DNA from: Chrysogorgia sp. JL179-B06
Lineage: Eukaryota; Cnidaria; Anthozoa; Scleralcyonacea; Chrysogorgiidae
DNA length: 64,000 bases
NCBI GenBank assembly: GCA_035772405.1
Contig: JAYKKM010000009.1
Coordinates: 2,520,001-2,584,000, forward strand
Direction: 5' to 3'
The notes under the pieces were generated by a model, which saw only the letters and a list, made by a program, of their open reading frames with translations, was not told where the DNA came from and searched no databases. Numbering within the stretch: the stretch's first letter is position 1; the number at the start of each line of letters is the position of its first letter. The translations under genes and the position numbers were made by a program. Shown here one piece after another: positions 34,322 through 46,870 of this stretch.

Positions 34322-34447
34322 AGTGGGGTGCCGTGCATGGGTATTTTTATTTTCCATTTCAGATTGATGCAAAAGTTTTGTTTTCAGTACCAATTTGAAG
34401 GTAAGGGTCTATAGAACAATTTTGGCTCGAGTGTCAAGCGGTCAGAT
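34322..34447 (+). repeat. Left TIR
   Basis: Matches the inverse of 40125-40240 with scattered differences, mostly in the first 30 bases after AGTGGGGTGCC. Confidence 0.85.
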
Positions 34448-35421
34448 GTCTCAGATCAGTGAACTATATAGAACTGGATCGCTACTTCAGGCGAGAAATT
34501 TGAATCCAAAGCCCCAGTCTTTCCACGCACGAAAAACACGCGGCCTAATAAATCGATGTCTGAAAATCGCGTGTTTTGACCCAGACACGCGTGTGTTCAA
34601 AATGGCCGCCGAAGTCAGTTCAAGGTTCACATCAGTTATTCACACCAATAAGACAATAAATACAAATGTGATGATACAAATGAGGTATTTTTATCTCTTT
34701 CCTGTTGAACTTTTTCATTCTTTTTATTATGGCTATGTCAACGAGCTGGGGATGGTCTGTCTTTTGCCAAAATCAAACCGAAGAAAACCCTTCATAGTTC
34801 ATTATGCTCGTCACTTTCTCTTTCCACCTCTTAGATAATAATAATATATCATGGATTGCTGAGAAGCTGAAATGGGAGTTTTCACCGCAGTGCAAATAAT
34901 TTAAGAATAACACTGTACAACAAAAAGGTCTCCATCTGGACAAGTGTATCCATTTCAAGTGTTGATGTTGGAATACTTATACTGATCGTGGTAAGTCCCA
35001 GTATTCACTCAGTAGCATGAATGCGAGCGGTAAACATTCATAAAATTGATGTAAAATGCGTCGAATAATACGTCATTTTTATGCTTGTACAAAGATCACA
35101 GTAGCCAGTAGGAAACATCACACAAACCAATATATACTGTATATCTTGTTTGTGAAACTTTACTCCTGATTATATGATTTATATCCCTTAAAATCAATGA
35201 TTTGTTCACACAATTCTATTTTACGTACTTCACTACTTGTTGCACGGAGACAATAATATGATCTGACTTTAAAAACATTTAAATGGCGCGCGGTGCATAC
35301 ACTAAGAGGATAATAAGTGCAACCTGTCTCTGTCCCTTCATGAATCCAACATTTTTATGCATGCAGACAGCAGTTATTTAATATTGTTTTTTTCTTGGTG
35401 TCTTTCCAGGTTGTTTCTGAG

Positions 35422-38400
35422 ATGGCTGGGGCAATGATATGGCAGTTGTGTATTTTGTGCCAAAAGCAAACTGAGGAAATACTTGTTTGTCCTCTTGCGA
35501 ATCCAGTTGCCAGTCGTAGAGAGGGAGCCTACACAGAAATCATCAGCCTCGCAAGTCAGTTCAAAGCAATTGGTGCTGTTCCCCACCCAGACGTAGAACT
35601 TCCAGATGGAGAATCCATGCAGAAGAATCGTGCATCCTGGCATAAATCTTGTCGTCAGCTTTACAGGGCATCAGCACTTGACCATGCAAAAAAACGTCAT
35701 AATGAAGGATTGCCTCCTGTAAGAAAAAGAGCCCGGCGGAGTAATGCAGCTGTTAATCGTAATCTGTGTATCTTCTGTGGTGATGAAACAAATGCAGCAG
35801 ACCATTCTTTCCAGAAGGTTACACTCACCCAACAGATACATGACAAGGCACTCGCGCTGGGGGAAGAGCGTATCGTGGCACTCCTTGCCGAAGGCGATCT
35901 GGTCGCCATTGAAGGCAAGTACCATCGGAATTGCTACACAGGCTTCAATCGCCGTTACGATGCGATTTGTAAACAAGACATAGCTATTGAAAATCTTGAG
36001 GCCATAACAGAAAATGAACTGCTCCAATTTATAAAGGAAGAAGTCACTGCAGGTCGTAGAATTTTTGCATTGCAAGATCTGACAGATATGATGACCGAGA
36101 GATTAGAACAACATGGAATCCAGAAGACCGTGAACCGGACACGCCTAAAGGAAAGAGTCCTGGAATACTTCCCGAATTTGACAGAGGAGAAAGGTATCCG
36201 AGACCGAGTTTTCTTAATTTGTTCGAAGATGGCTAGAAAGGTCATATCAGATGCAACTCAAACACCAGATGAGGAAGCACGTACATTACTAATGGCAGCA
36301 TCGATTCTCCGTAAAGCTGTTTTGGATCACGACACTGCATTCAGGTTTGATGGTTCATTTCCCAATGGTTGTGAAGAATCATCTGTTCCACAACGTATAA
36401 AGTATTTCTTCCGTCAGCTCCTCGCAGGACCCAAATCATCGCCAGAACAAGATAATGCCAGGAAGATCCTCTCTGTGAGTCAGTTGGCCATGCTAAATAT
36501 GGCTTCTCTTTCTGCGAACTTTAATTGTGAGCCTCCACTTGCAGTGTTCCTGGCCCTCAAATTGCATTCCCAAACAAGAAGCAAGAAGCTGGTAGAACTA
36601 CTACACAATTATGCTCTGAGCGTGTCATATAAGAAAGTCCTCAGCATTGAATCTAGATTTGCACAGGCTATTTCAGATCAGACAAGGAACAACGCTGATA
36701 TAGTATGTCCTACAAATTTGCGTCAGGGCATTTTCACAGTGGCAGCCCTGGATAACCTGGATCACAATCCCACATCACGCACTGCAAGCTCATCCTTCCA
36801 TGGAACTGGTATTTCAATATTTCAGTTTCCTTCATCACAGACACCTGTGTTGGACCAAGAATGTCTGAGAATTAACTCACAGCAAACAGGAGCACGCTGC
36901 AGTGAACCCATCCTGTCTCGTTCGTATACGTTTGTACCACCTGTGGGCCGAAATCTTGTCACCCAACCTCCGGTAAAAGATGTGCAACCAGTGGCAACGA
37001 GTTCATTCGATGAGGAGAAACAGCACGAACAGGCATGGATGGATGCAGTAAATGACATCCTATATGTTGATTGTGATACAGAAGAACACACTCCAGCGAT
37101 GTGGTCTTCCTACCATGCTGCTCGATCAGATCATGTTGGACAACTGGGAAAATGCATTGAAGCCCTCCTTCCACTTTTCCATGAAAAAGCCGCCACTCCA
37201 GAAATGATTCGACATGGAATGGAACTGGTGAAAAAGACGCAAAGCACCTCAAACCACACCAAGTCCCTGTGTTGGTAGTGGACCAACCACTCTATGACCT
37301 CTCAAAAAAAATGCAGTGGACCTTCCCTGACATTTTCGGGGAAGACAAGTTTGTGGTTATGCTAGGTGGACTCCACATTGAGATGGCTTTGTGGAGCACC
37401 ATGGGAGATCTTCTGCGTGGGTCTGGATGGCCTGAAACCCTGAAAAAAGCTGGGCTAGTGAAGACAGAAACAGCAGCCACAGCTTTTCTGAAAGCATCCA
37501 ATGCAATGAGAACAAGATATGCCCATCAAGTTACTGTAATGGTACTTGACAGCCTTCTGAAGAGAGCCTACGAAGAGAGTGGAACCGAGATGGCTCTTGA
37601 GGACTGGGTCGTAGTAGCTTCCCAGCAGAGTCCAACGTTCAAATTCTGGCTACTTGTACACAAGTACCAACAGATCATATTCATGTACATTCGGGCACAT
37701 CGGGAGCGGAAGTTAGAACTCATGGTTACTACCCTAAAGAAGCTTGTGCCTCTGTTCTTTGCTCTAGATCACCAGAATTACGCCAGGTGGATTCCAATCT
37801 TTATCCGAGACCTGGAAGGTCTACCAGATAGCATCCAGGTAGAGTTTGAGAAGGGACACTAGACAATAACCCGAAGCAATCGCCGTTTCTCATCCTTACC
37901 CATCGATCAAGCACACGAGCAAGCCAACAAAAGGGTGAAAGGAGTTGGTGGCATTATTGGTCTCACAGAGAACCGTGACATGCTGGAACGTTGGATCGTG
38001 ACAGGCCCAGAAATCAGCCGTGTCGTTGAGGAGTTTACTGGTGCAAATGATAACGATGATGATGAAGAACTCCCTCATCATGAGGAAGGATATGCATCTC
38101 AGCACCGATTTTTACGCCATGCCAAAGATCTGATGGAGGTGTTGCTGAGCAATGGGAATCCTTTTGAAGAGCACAGTGGCGACCTGGTTACATTAGACAA
38201 CAAGGTGTGTGAGTCTATGGCTGCTGCCGTATCTGTCCATAAAGTCGAGTCTGTGGGACAAGAGCAGTACAACAACTTCAGACAGAGTGTGCTTGACTCA
38301 AACGATACACGTCTGACAGCACCCATCAAGCGAAACAACTTGCTGTTGTTCCATGAAAAGAAAGCACAAAAGAAGTCAGCAATTAAGCTAAAAATGCAGC

Positions 38401-39842
38401 ACTTCAAACGTCATGCTGAGCTTTATGGGCAAGCTTTTCTTGTACTAGACAGCCGCGGGGGGATTTAGAGGAGTTTTTCCATCACGAATCTTCCCCATAC
38501 CCACCTGCATTGTCATCCGAAGGGTCCCTCAACTCATGTACCAAGTCAGATTTGTTGGTATATATCATGGAAGCCAGTACAAGTAGCGCCATTTCTGTCG
38601 ACGAGGAGCTAGTTGCGCCAGATGTTTACGACTTCATTATTATTGACGGTGGAGTACTGATACACTCACTTCCTGGTACAACTGTCCAAGGCAAGACCTT
38701 TGATTCATATTTCGACAAGGTATTCTGCCCAAGAATTAGCCACGACTTGAGGCGATCGACAAGAGTAGATATTGTCTGGGACCAGTATCGTGCACTGACG
38801 ATCAAAGGAGGCACAAGGGAAAAAACGAGGAACAGGCATCCGACAACGCATATCTGGTACTGCCAAAATACCAGGAAATTGGCAGAATTTTCTGGCGAAC
38901 GTTGATAACAAAAAGGAACTATTCTCATTCCTGTCAAAAAAGATAACAGAAGAACATTTCCCAGATGACAAGAATGTCTACATCACTGCAGGTGATCAAG
39001 TCTACCATGTTGGAAACAGTCCACCAATGGATCAATGCAACCATGAGGAAGCTGACACGCGTGTCTTAGTACATCTTCTCCACGTCCTCCAATCTTCGTC
39101 ACTTGGGATGGTGTATACTGGAGACACAGATGTTGTCGTAATCCTTCTGAGTAATTTCCATCACATCAAGGTTCTGAATCCGGCCGCAGAAATCTGGATC
39201 TCCTTCAAAGCGGGAAAGACAACCAAAATGATCTCCCTGAACACTATCGCGACAAATCTTGGCACGACAACGTGCAAAGCCATGGCCCTTTTCCACGCAT
39301 TCACTGGATCAGACAGTACTTCTTCCTTCAAGTTCAAGGGTAAGCGATCTTGCTGCACGTTGATGCACGAAGTGCCATCCCTTATGGAGCAATTTGCAAC
39401 TATTGTCGACACTCCATTCCAAACATCGCCAAGGTTGAAAGAAGTGGCCACAAACTTTGTCTGTAGGCTGTACTCAAATGAATCAAACGAGGACAATGAC
39501 GTTGACGTTGTCCGAATGAGGTTGTTCTCACAGAAGACTAGGGACGTGGAAATAATTCCCCCAACCAGTGATGCTTTGGATCAGCATCTGAAAAGGAGTG
39601 TCTTCCAAGCGAGCATTTGGGCAACAGCCCACATGTCCATGATGCCTGTCAACAACCCAACTAACCATGGGTGGAAGGAAGAGGGCGGCAAGCTGCTTCC
39701 CATTTGGTCCACGCTGCCCCTCGCCAAGGATGTGTTCCACCTGGATGTGAAGTGCTCTTGCCCAATTACCTGCTCTCGGTGCAAATGCGTAAAGACAAAG
39801 TTGAAGTGCACACGTCAGTGCAAGTGCACATGCGAGAAGTAG
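35422..39842 (+). pseudogene. Transposon-encoded ~1470-aa protein, zinc fingers + PIN/FEN1-like domain + Cys-rich tail
   Basis: ATG 35422 lies 12 bases after an acceptor (TGTCTTTCCAG|GTTG), so a 5' intron (donor GTG|GTAAGT near 34990) is likely. Two C-x2-C...H-x2-C pairs are visible (C10, C13, H74, C77; C116, C119, H168, C171). The middle holds DQPLYDLSKK, FVVMLGGLHIEMA, FFALDHQNYARWIP and LPIDQAHEQANKRVKG. The last third holds FIIIDGGVLIH, HEEADTRVL, YTGDTDVVVILL and HAFTGSDS: the D / E-A-D / D-x-D / G-x-D series of FEN1-PIN nucleases. The end is a Cys cluster (CSCPITCSRCKC). Lesions: frameshift ~37240, TAG at 37860, extra G at ~38458, extra A at ~38822. Homologues recalled from other invertebrates are uncharacterised; the nuclease role is inference. 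Confidence 0.75.
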
Positions 39843-40124
39843 CTGTACTAGAACAATTTCAAAGGCTAACATGTATATAGGTTAATTTGGTTAATTTGTT
39901 AGTCATTTTCTTATTTTTTTCAAGTTTTTTCCAATCAATAAATAAAAAATATGCTCCAATCATGTCTATTATATTTTTATTCAATTACTTATACATGCAA
40001 ACCTAGGTATAGAGACCAAAATCACCATTCTAGGTTCAATTGTACAAAAGTTATGAGGCGCAATGCGAAAAAAGCTTGAAATTGGCAGCCATCTTGGATT
40101 TTGGCGGTCATTTTGATTTTTTTT

Positions 40125-40240
40125 ATCTGACTGCTTGACACTCTTACCAAAATTGTTCTATAGATCCTTACTTTCAAATTGGTACTGAAAAATAAACTTT
40201 TGCATCAATTTGAAATGACTGAGTGCCTGGGCACCCCACT
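40125..40240 (-). repeat. Right TIR
   Basis: Inverse copy of 34322-34447; ends GGCACCCCACT at 40240. Confidence 0.85.
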
Positions 40241-40344
40241 TTTAGTCCTGAAAGTAAAAAATAGATAATAAAATACCATATAATAGATAGTTGGATATAA
40301 TAAATCATTGATTTTTCACCATACATAATGTACCCACAACGAAG

Positions 40345-40665
40345 AATTTAAAATATTTCCAGCTGGTTGAGTGGACGAACGTACAGAACAATCAGAAGTA
40401 ATCAGATCTGAAACAGTAAAAGGCGTATATAAACGACGAACATTTCTGATTTTTTGTCTGTTATTAAAGAATGATAGATTCATTTTCACTATGAAAAAGA
40501 ACAGCATACCTTTGTGTAGATTCAGCTCTCCCTTGTTAGTGCCGGTGGCGGTTTGATCACAAGCGACACTCTTTTAAAATTAAAATGCATCATATGTCTC
40601 CGTAAAGTTGACTCTGAAACATTCTCGTTGCAATGAGCACAAAAAATGTATTTTGACGGTGCACT
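40345..40665 (-). CDS. Candidate 5' exons of a transposon-type zinc-finger gene
   Basis: From ATG 40665 leftwards: MSAPSKYIFCAHCNENVSES then TLRRHMMHF, a compact C-x2-C...H-x3-H finger at the very N-terminus, as in some cnidarian transposon-associated proteins (from memory). A second candidate exon (TTTACTGTTTCAG|ATCTGATTAC to TTGTGG|GTACAT, 40404-40345) follows. The rest of the gene would lie where the 5.9-kb element now ends. Confidence 0.35.
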
Positions 40666-40669
40666 CATT

Positions 40670-41480
40670 TTAAAATTATCGTAAATAAGTACTGTAATAA
40701 GTTCAGGACAGAAAAGGCTGATGCACTCTGCATGTATATATCTTCCACAACAAGACTTGGGCATGTAGCTATGGCAACAGTTAATTATGTAAGTTTTTTA
40801 AAAGTACTATAACTTTAATACGCTTTAATAGTACAAACTAAAGATCTAATAAAAAGATCTTTGCAACATTTAAACATTGGATTAAAGCAGCATTAAAGAG
40901 CAAGATATCTTTATTCAACTTTAGTACCAGGTTATATATGTATTATATGCATGTCCACCTTTAATCATTATATAAGCATTCTTTAACCGTATTAAGGTAT
41001 AATAACTATAATACGCTTTAATAGTACGGGAGAAAGATGTAAAGGTACCTTCACAATATTTAAGCTAATGATTATAAAGCATAGTGAATCTGTCATATCT
41101 CTGGGCTCTTACTTCATGTACCGGACACAGAATATTACATCATTGAAATATTTAGTTTAAAAGTAGGGTTAGTATCTCTTTATTTTCAGGGTGACTAGAG
41201 TTTTTATTTTGGTTATGGGTAGGGTTTTTGTTCTTATAAAGCTTCTGAATCTTCGAGAAAATAACCTTTATGTCTATGACGTAGTCTGTGTATCTCTGCC
41301 CAAAGAAAATAAATTTGTTTGCATTACGTCCAAAGTATTGGAACTGTTAAACTTTTGCCATTACAAACTGGCCATTATGGGGATTGGCAGTCCAGAAGGA
41401 TTGTCAATAGGGTATATGCTAACAACATATAATCAGCAGCATCGTTATTGTTTACTGGAAATAACTTTGCAAAAATTTAA
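40670..41480. other. Gene-free stretch
   Basis: AT-rich; two short related blocks (TATAATACGCTTTAATAGTAC near 40812 and 41008) hint at a small dispersed repeat. Confidence 0.4.
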
Positions 41481-41760
41481 TTATTCTCAAAATGTTTTGG
41501 TCTAGTGTCATTAGTTACAACGGAAAGTGTTTAGCTAGGCCAGTGCATTATTGGTGGAATACAATGCAAGAACAAATCTTTGAAGCTCTTGGTAACCAGC
41601 CTGTGATTGTGTCCGGTGAGGGTAAGATGGATTCTTTAGGGTTTTCGGCAAAGAACTGCACATATACCCTGATGCATGCCACCTCAAATTATGTCCTTGG
41701 TGTGCGACACTCAACTGCAGAGTGTAGTAATTGCAAAAGTTGGATGTGAGAGAGCTCTAG
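41480..41760 (+). pseudogene. DDE-like transposase fragment (Kolobok-like?)
   Basis: The frame reads QEQIFEALGNQPVIVSGEGK, then MDSLGFSAKNCTYTLMHA. The G-x-G-x-x-D-S-x-G-x-x-A-K/Q-x-C-T-Y-x-L-M pattern is found in an uncharacterised transposase-like family repeated in fish and cnidarians; the superfamily name is uncertain. A weak continuation of the same kind appears at 42035-42240. Confidence 0.45.
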
Positions 41761-43775
41761 ATACTCTCAATTGTCACATATGCTTCTTCACAGATTATCA
41801 AAATGATTGGTAAGGGTTATACAGTACTTTAATAGTGGAAGCCTTTGGAGACCCCAGTATAACGGACAATTATTATCGAGCCTTGGCATTATAGTATTGC
41901 CTTAGTATAGTACATTATATGTATTATAACAACCTTTTGTTTATAACGAAACAACCTCTGAAGATTATATGGATTAATTTGTTAAAGGTGTCACCAACCT
42001 TGTTTATTCAAAAATTATTTATTCACGACGCTGGAGTAAACGTGCTAAGAGATGAGAAGTTGTGACAGTGAAAGAAAAGAAGAATTACTCCTACCTTCCA
42101 TTGTGTGCTGATGTTTTGAAGGGCCTTCGCACAGGGATATCCTAGCCTATAAGCATGACCCTAGGGATGTTGCACCATTTCTATATTCCCTGCATCACCA
42201 ACAGCTACACTTGTCCAAGAACATCTTTCACGATTCTAATTATGAAAATTACCACCAATAAATTGTATACTATATAGATTTAGATTACTTCTAAAGGTGT
42301 CTTTATATGAAAGCGAGCCAGCCCTGGTAGGCTAGTCCGCTTTGCCGGGCTGACTTCATCCCGTGTTTCGGTGTTTACGTCACAGCTACCCGGGCTGGGT
42401 GCATTTATTTTCTCACGATACCCATAATCGCACATTTGCGATATAATTTAATTTATAATTCTTCTGGAATGTCATGTCTCACTATGAAAGATCTGTGATG
42501 TATTGAGAATCATAACTAAATCTTCAATTTTACCAATATCCATAGACCATTACACATGTTTTTTTTTTACCACTGCGTAATTTTATAAAATACAAAACAA
42601 TGGACACAGAAAAAAGTTGATTCAACATCTTGATTCAACATCTTGATTCAAGGTTTCAGTCATCTACTACCAGATACTAGCTTGCAGTCACCATTACTGC
42701 AAGTTAAAATGGTTATCAAAATTATAAACTTCTGAGTGTCCATTGTTTGTTTTGGTGTGTTTTCTATTCTAATGCTCAAATCAAATAATTAGTGTCGTGC
42801 TATTTGGCAGATACACAATGTTTCCGAATTCGTAATTAAGGTATAGGGTGTATGCAATATAGAAATAATTTGTAGATTGTGCTATCGTTAATATGAATCA
42901 GTATTTTTCTTTTCTACTGCAGGTAAATAATATTTATTCAACATTGAACAGTGATTCGTTTGACGAGTTTCAGTAATTTAACCTTTTAATATGCTTCTCA
43001 ACCATGTCCTTAGCAATATAGGGTAGAAACGGTTTAAATGAAGCATTACAGTAGTAATAATTTGTAAAATTGGTTGTATGTATTTACATATAAGAAAACG
43101 ATCTTCGAAAAGAATCCACAGCAACCATGTATACTATTATTCTGGTATACGTCATATTCTTACCAGCGATATCTTTGATCATCATGGTTAGTATTTTTAA
43201 TATTGAATTCATTCAAATACAGAAATGAGAAGCTTCAAAGGGATTTGTTGTTGCTGCTAGTCAAGCGAAAGCTATACAACGTTTGCCTTCCCATCCATAC
43301 CTTCCATTGCTGATGGGTATATGTTGTGATTTTCAACCATATCTGATAGTCACCAAGTTTTATGGTGTCACCATGATTAAGGTTGATGCTTTCTCTCAAT
43401 GCTGTTTTAAAAGAAAATGATACAAGAAAATTCACCACTGCATGCTGGCTATCCATCCTGGAAGATATTTACCAAGGTCTCCTCCATATGCATACAAATG
43501 GGATTTTGCCACGTCCAACATAATTTTGCATCAGAAATAGGGATGTCAAAGTTTTGCAGCCTGTATTTCGTAGATCCTGTTGTGTGTGATTGTTTTCGAG
43601 AAATTACCAAAATATTGTTGTCAAAGGTACCAATTTCAAATTAATCGAAGATATTATAGTTTGTCTACATACCATCAGTAATGATCATGACTCTACAGGC
43701 TGAGATAAATCCTATAATATTTTATAAATCATGATTGCTTACATGTGTGTACATACTCTGATCTCATGAAAGAGT
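41761..43775. other. Gene-poor stretch with a MITE-type terminus at ~42297
   Basis: GTGTCTTTATATGAAAGCGA GCCAGCCC at 42297 is one of five related blocks in the window (also ~50484, ~50569, ~50923, ~55974). The frames at 43235-43644 show no motif. Confidence 0.4.
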
Positions 43776-43779
43776 ACTG

Positions 43780-45420
43780 TGAAAGAGTATTGTCTGTAAC
43801 ACTATCAAACAGTACTCGTCTAAGTCCTGTGCCTTAGATCCTCTACCTACACATTTGCTAAAGGAATCTTTTGACGTGTTAGCTGCCCCAATAACTGACA
43901 TTATCAATTCATCTTTGTCCTCAGGACTATTTCCTCTGTCTCTCAAGCAGGGTCTCATTCGCCCATCTATTTAAAAACCTACTGGTGATAAAGAGCAATT
44001 CCCTAACTATAGACCTATTACTAACATGGCTTTCTTGTCAAAAGTATTAGAGCAGATTGCTGCCACACAGACAACAGACTATCTTATTGAGAATAACCTT
44101 GCAAAAATGCAATTTGCTTGTAGACACTTTCACAGAGACAGCAGTTCTGCATGTTTTCAATGCCATCCTATTGCGCACTTGATGAAAATCAGAAAGTAGT
44201 GTTGGTACTGTTGAACTTATCATCTGCATTCAACACCATAAGCCTTGTTTACACGGCCATAATTTAAGCGGGATCTGATCCACTTCTGACTTTAAGCGTG
44301 CTTAGTTTGCACTACCTCCGAGAGGTGGATTAAAGCAGGATGAAAGTGAGCCGTGTAAACGCTACCCGATTAAACTACGCCTGCTATGACGTTGTACGCA
44401 TGCATGGAAGCATAAATCTTCTGAAAATATGGCGGCAAGAGGGGTGAACTGGTCCGAAGAAGAAACACGATGTCTCATAGCTGTGTGGGGAGACAAAAAC
44501 ATCCAAAATCAACTGGACGGCACTACTAGAAACCAGCAAGTGTATAAAGGAATTTCGAAGCGACTCATGGTATGATTATTTAATACTATTTGTGCATTAA
44601 AACTAGTCGAAATATCGCCGACTCGAGACCCTACAATAATTTGTTTTCAATTTCATGTTTAACTTGTATGTAGGATGAATACGCGATTGAAAAATCTCCC
44701 GTCAAATGTAAAACACGAATATAGACCACACCGTTCTATTGGAGAGACTTAAACATTGTTATGGATTTAGTGGAACTGTACTAGCCTGGTATCACTCGTA
44801 CCTTTCTACCTATCGGGTATATAGTCAGTTGTGGTGAAGAATACGCATTCCTCTATCACTAGACTCACAGTAAACGTTTGCGAATAATTAATGCTAAGTG
44901 GATATATGTTACAGAATAATATATTAATAATATATCTTAATATTTACCAAATTTTTTCCCTTTATATGAATGATCTACCCCTTTCTATTCCTCACATAAA
45001 TGCAGACATTTATGCAGATGACACAACACTATGGATATCAGACAGTTATCCCCTGAAAATTCAAGGTGTTCTTCAAAACAGTCTTAACATTACAAGTAAT
45101 TGGTTTTCACTGAATGGTATGGTTCCAAACATCAAAATGACCAAATACTGTTGGTTGGCACCAGGCAAAAGCTTCTGCATTCAAATACACCCTCTATGGA
45201 ACTCTACCTTAATAGTAACCTTATAAATGAAGCTAAAGACGAAGCAATTCTGGGTGTCAGGTTGGACAAATAGTTGGGACAGTCATGTTGACTAACTGAT
45301 TCACAAGTTGAATTCAAGATTTGTCCTCCTTAAAAGAGCAAAAGGTTATCTTTCTATTTCATGTAGAAAACTACTATACAATGCAATTATCGAATTCAGA
45401 AATACTGTTATGTAATCACC
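43780..45420 (+). pseudogene. LINE RT, interrupted by a small insertion
   Basis: Plus-strand RT text runs SCALDPLPTHLLKESFDVLA, FPLSLKQGLIRP, NYRPITNMAFLSKVLEQIAA and SAFNTI to 44242, then resumes at 44725 with DHTVLLERLKHCYGFSG, WYHSYLST, and further on FSLYMNDLPLSI and INADIYADDTTLWISDS (YADD at ~45015). The N-I/D-H junction is the continuous AFDTIDH-type motif A. Stops and shifts are frequent. The 3' limit is vague. Confidence 0.78.
44243..44724 (+). mobile_element. Small Harbinger-like insertion carrying a Myb/trihelix exon
   Basis: This ~480-bp insert splits LINE motif A exactly; the trinucleotide ata flanks it on both sides (44240-44242 and 44722-44724). Inside, a short exon starts MAARGVNWSEEETRCLIAVW and continues DGTTRNQQVYKGISKRLM, then a GTATGA donor; a second piece DEYAIEKSPVKCKT follows a TATGTAG acceptor. 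This is the helix pattern of Myb/SANT-like trihelix proteins that accompany Harbinger elements. Only the gene's 5' part is present. Confidence 0.65.
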
Positions 45421-45762
45421 AAAAAAGTCCAAAAAATTAATAGCAGTTTTACTGTATTCATTCAGGAATTCGCACGAATGCATCACAACCGAGCCTCTCC
45501 AATTATGATAACTAGGGGGAAGCCGTTATAACAACCATGAGTAATACTTTAAATGCAGTTAAAAAACTCATTAATAATTCATGAGGAAAACACAAAGGAT
45601 CAGCACTATGTCATAGGTTTTATGTGAAAAAATTTCATCCTAATTTACATAAACTTTAGCTTTGATTTTCTCGGCTTAGACAACATCGATTTTCAAAATT
45701 ACTACGCCAATGAACTTATCAAATGGGTCGTTTTTCAAGCCGTTTGATAAACTCGCAGCACA

Positions 45763-45821
45763 TGTTTTATCAGATCTAAAACACTCTGGCTACGCCCTCG
45801 TGTTTTATATCTGATAAAACA
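45763..45821. repeat. Inverted repeat, 22-bp arms
   Basis: TGTTTTATCAGATCTAAAAC AC and its near-inverse GTGTTTTATATCTGATAAAACA surround CTCTGGCTACGCCCTC. Confidence 0.8.
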
Positions 45822-46589
45822 CTGCTGCTCGTTCATTAAACAGTACTTAACACTGCTTCTAACATTTTTACTATTACTACACTAATCATGCAAAATTAGT
45901 AATCTGATGCTCTGCGACTTACTTGTACAATCAACTATCAAAAATCGTGTTTACATTTGATAATTAAGTATAATTTTTAGTAAAGAATAAAAACCTTCAG
46001 TTCTCTTTAAATGCCATTAAGAACATTTTTTGTCTAACAAATTCATCGCAGCATGGCATGCGATTGTTATTTGATAATTTTTAAATGGAGTTTACATTGA
46101 CCACGATAAAGAGGTATCTTTCAAAATACAAATCATCATTGTTTTCAATACCAAACACAATACGGCACAGAAAAAACATAGCAAGAAACTCTCAGAACCT
46201 ACTTTAGCAATTATTTTCGTCTCTGGAGACTTGTTGTTGGCGTCAAAGTACTGCCAATACCCAACATTCGTCCTCAACGGTCAACAATAAAAAAACAACC
46301 GTTATCAAATCCATCTTTAACACGTTCCAAACTATTTCGGGATTTTCCAATACTTGAATTTTCAGCAATTTTATCACTTTTGGGCATTTTTTTGCTGAAT
46401 TTTATACTTTGTTCAACAAAAATCAGACGTTTCCTTTAGAACCATCTAAAGATGCTAGATCAATTTCAAAAAAAGCATAATTTTCGATGAAAATAACGGA
46501 AAAAACATTCGCAAAATAAAATATGCAAATATTGAAAATATATTTTTAAACACTTTTTTTAAACAAAACCCGCGAACACCCCTTGCACA

Positions 46590-46870
46590 TAAACATTAAA
46601 ATGTTGAAATATAGAGGTATCTAAACATTAAAATGTTGAAACTCAAAATATAGAGGTATCAAAACTTCTGAACCCTCCATAAGACCGAAATCAGCAAAAT
46701 ATCTCTAAAACTCGCACTCGAAATATAGTCTGAACAGCACAGGTAGAGGGTAAACCGAGGTATCAAAACTTCAGAACTGTCTATAAGACTAACTCTAAAA
46801 ATCGCACTCGAAATATATAGAAGTGTCAAAACTTCTAAAGCCTCCAAGGCTGAAATCAGCAAAATATCAC
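46590..46870. repeat. Degenerate direct repeats (ATAGAGGTATCxAAACTTCT)
   Basis: Blocks containing GAGGTATCAAAACTTC, CTCGCACTCGAAATATA and GAAATCAGCAAAATATC recur in the same order about three times. Confidence 0.7.

Larger units (their letters stand above)
34322..40240. mobile_element. 5.9-kb TIR element encoding a zinc-finger / PIN-like / Cys-rich protein
   Basis: Two inverted arms of about 120 bp bound the element: 34322-34447 and 40125-40240. Both start AGTGGGGTGCC and share the blocks ATTGATGCAAAAGTTT, TTTTCAGTACCAATTTGAA and CTATAGAACAATTTTGG. The single large coding region (35422-39842) fills the interior, with a candidate 5' intron before it and AATAAA after it (~39938). No clear target-site duplication flanks the arms. 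The combination marks a DNA transposon of a kind I cannot place in a named superfamily. Confidence 0.8.

Noticed and set aside
34395..34838. 147-codon plus-strand frame overlapping the left TIR
   Set aside because: It starts inside the inverted terminal arm and has no motif; likely 5' UTR.
39528..39872. Minus-strand frames over the large transposon ORF
   Set aside because: Antisense shadows of a well-supported plus-strand coding region.
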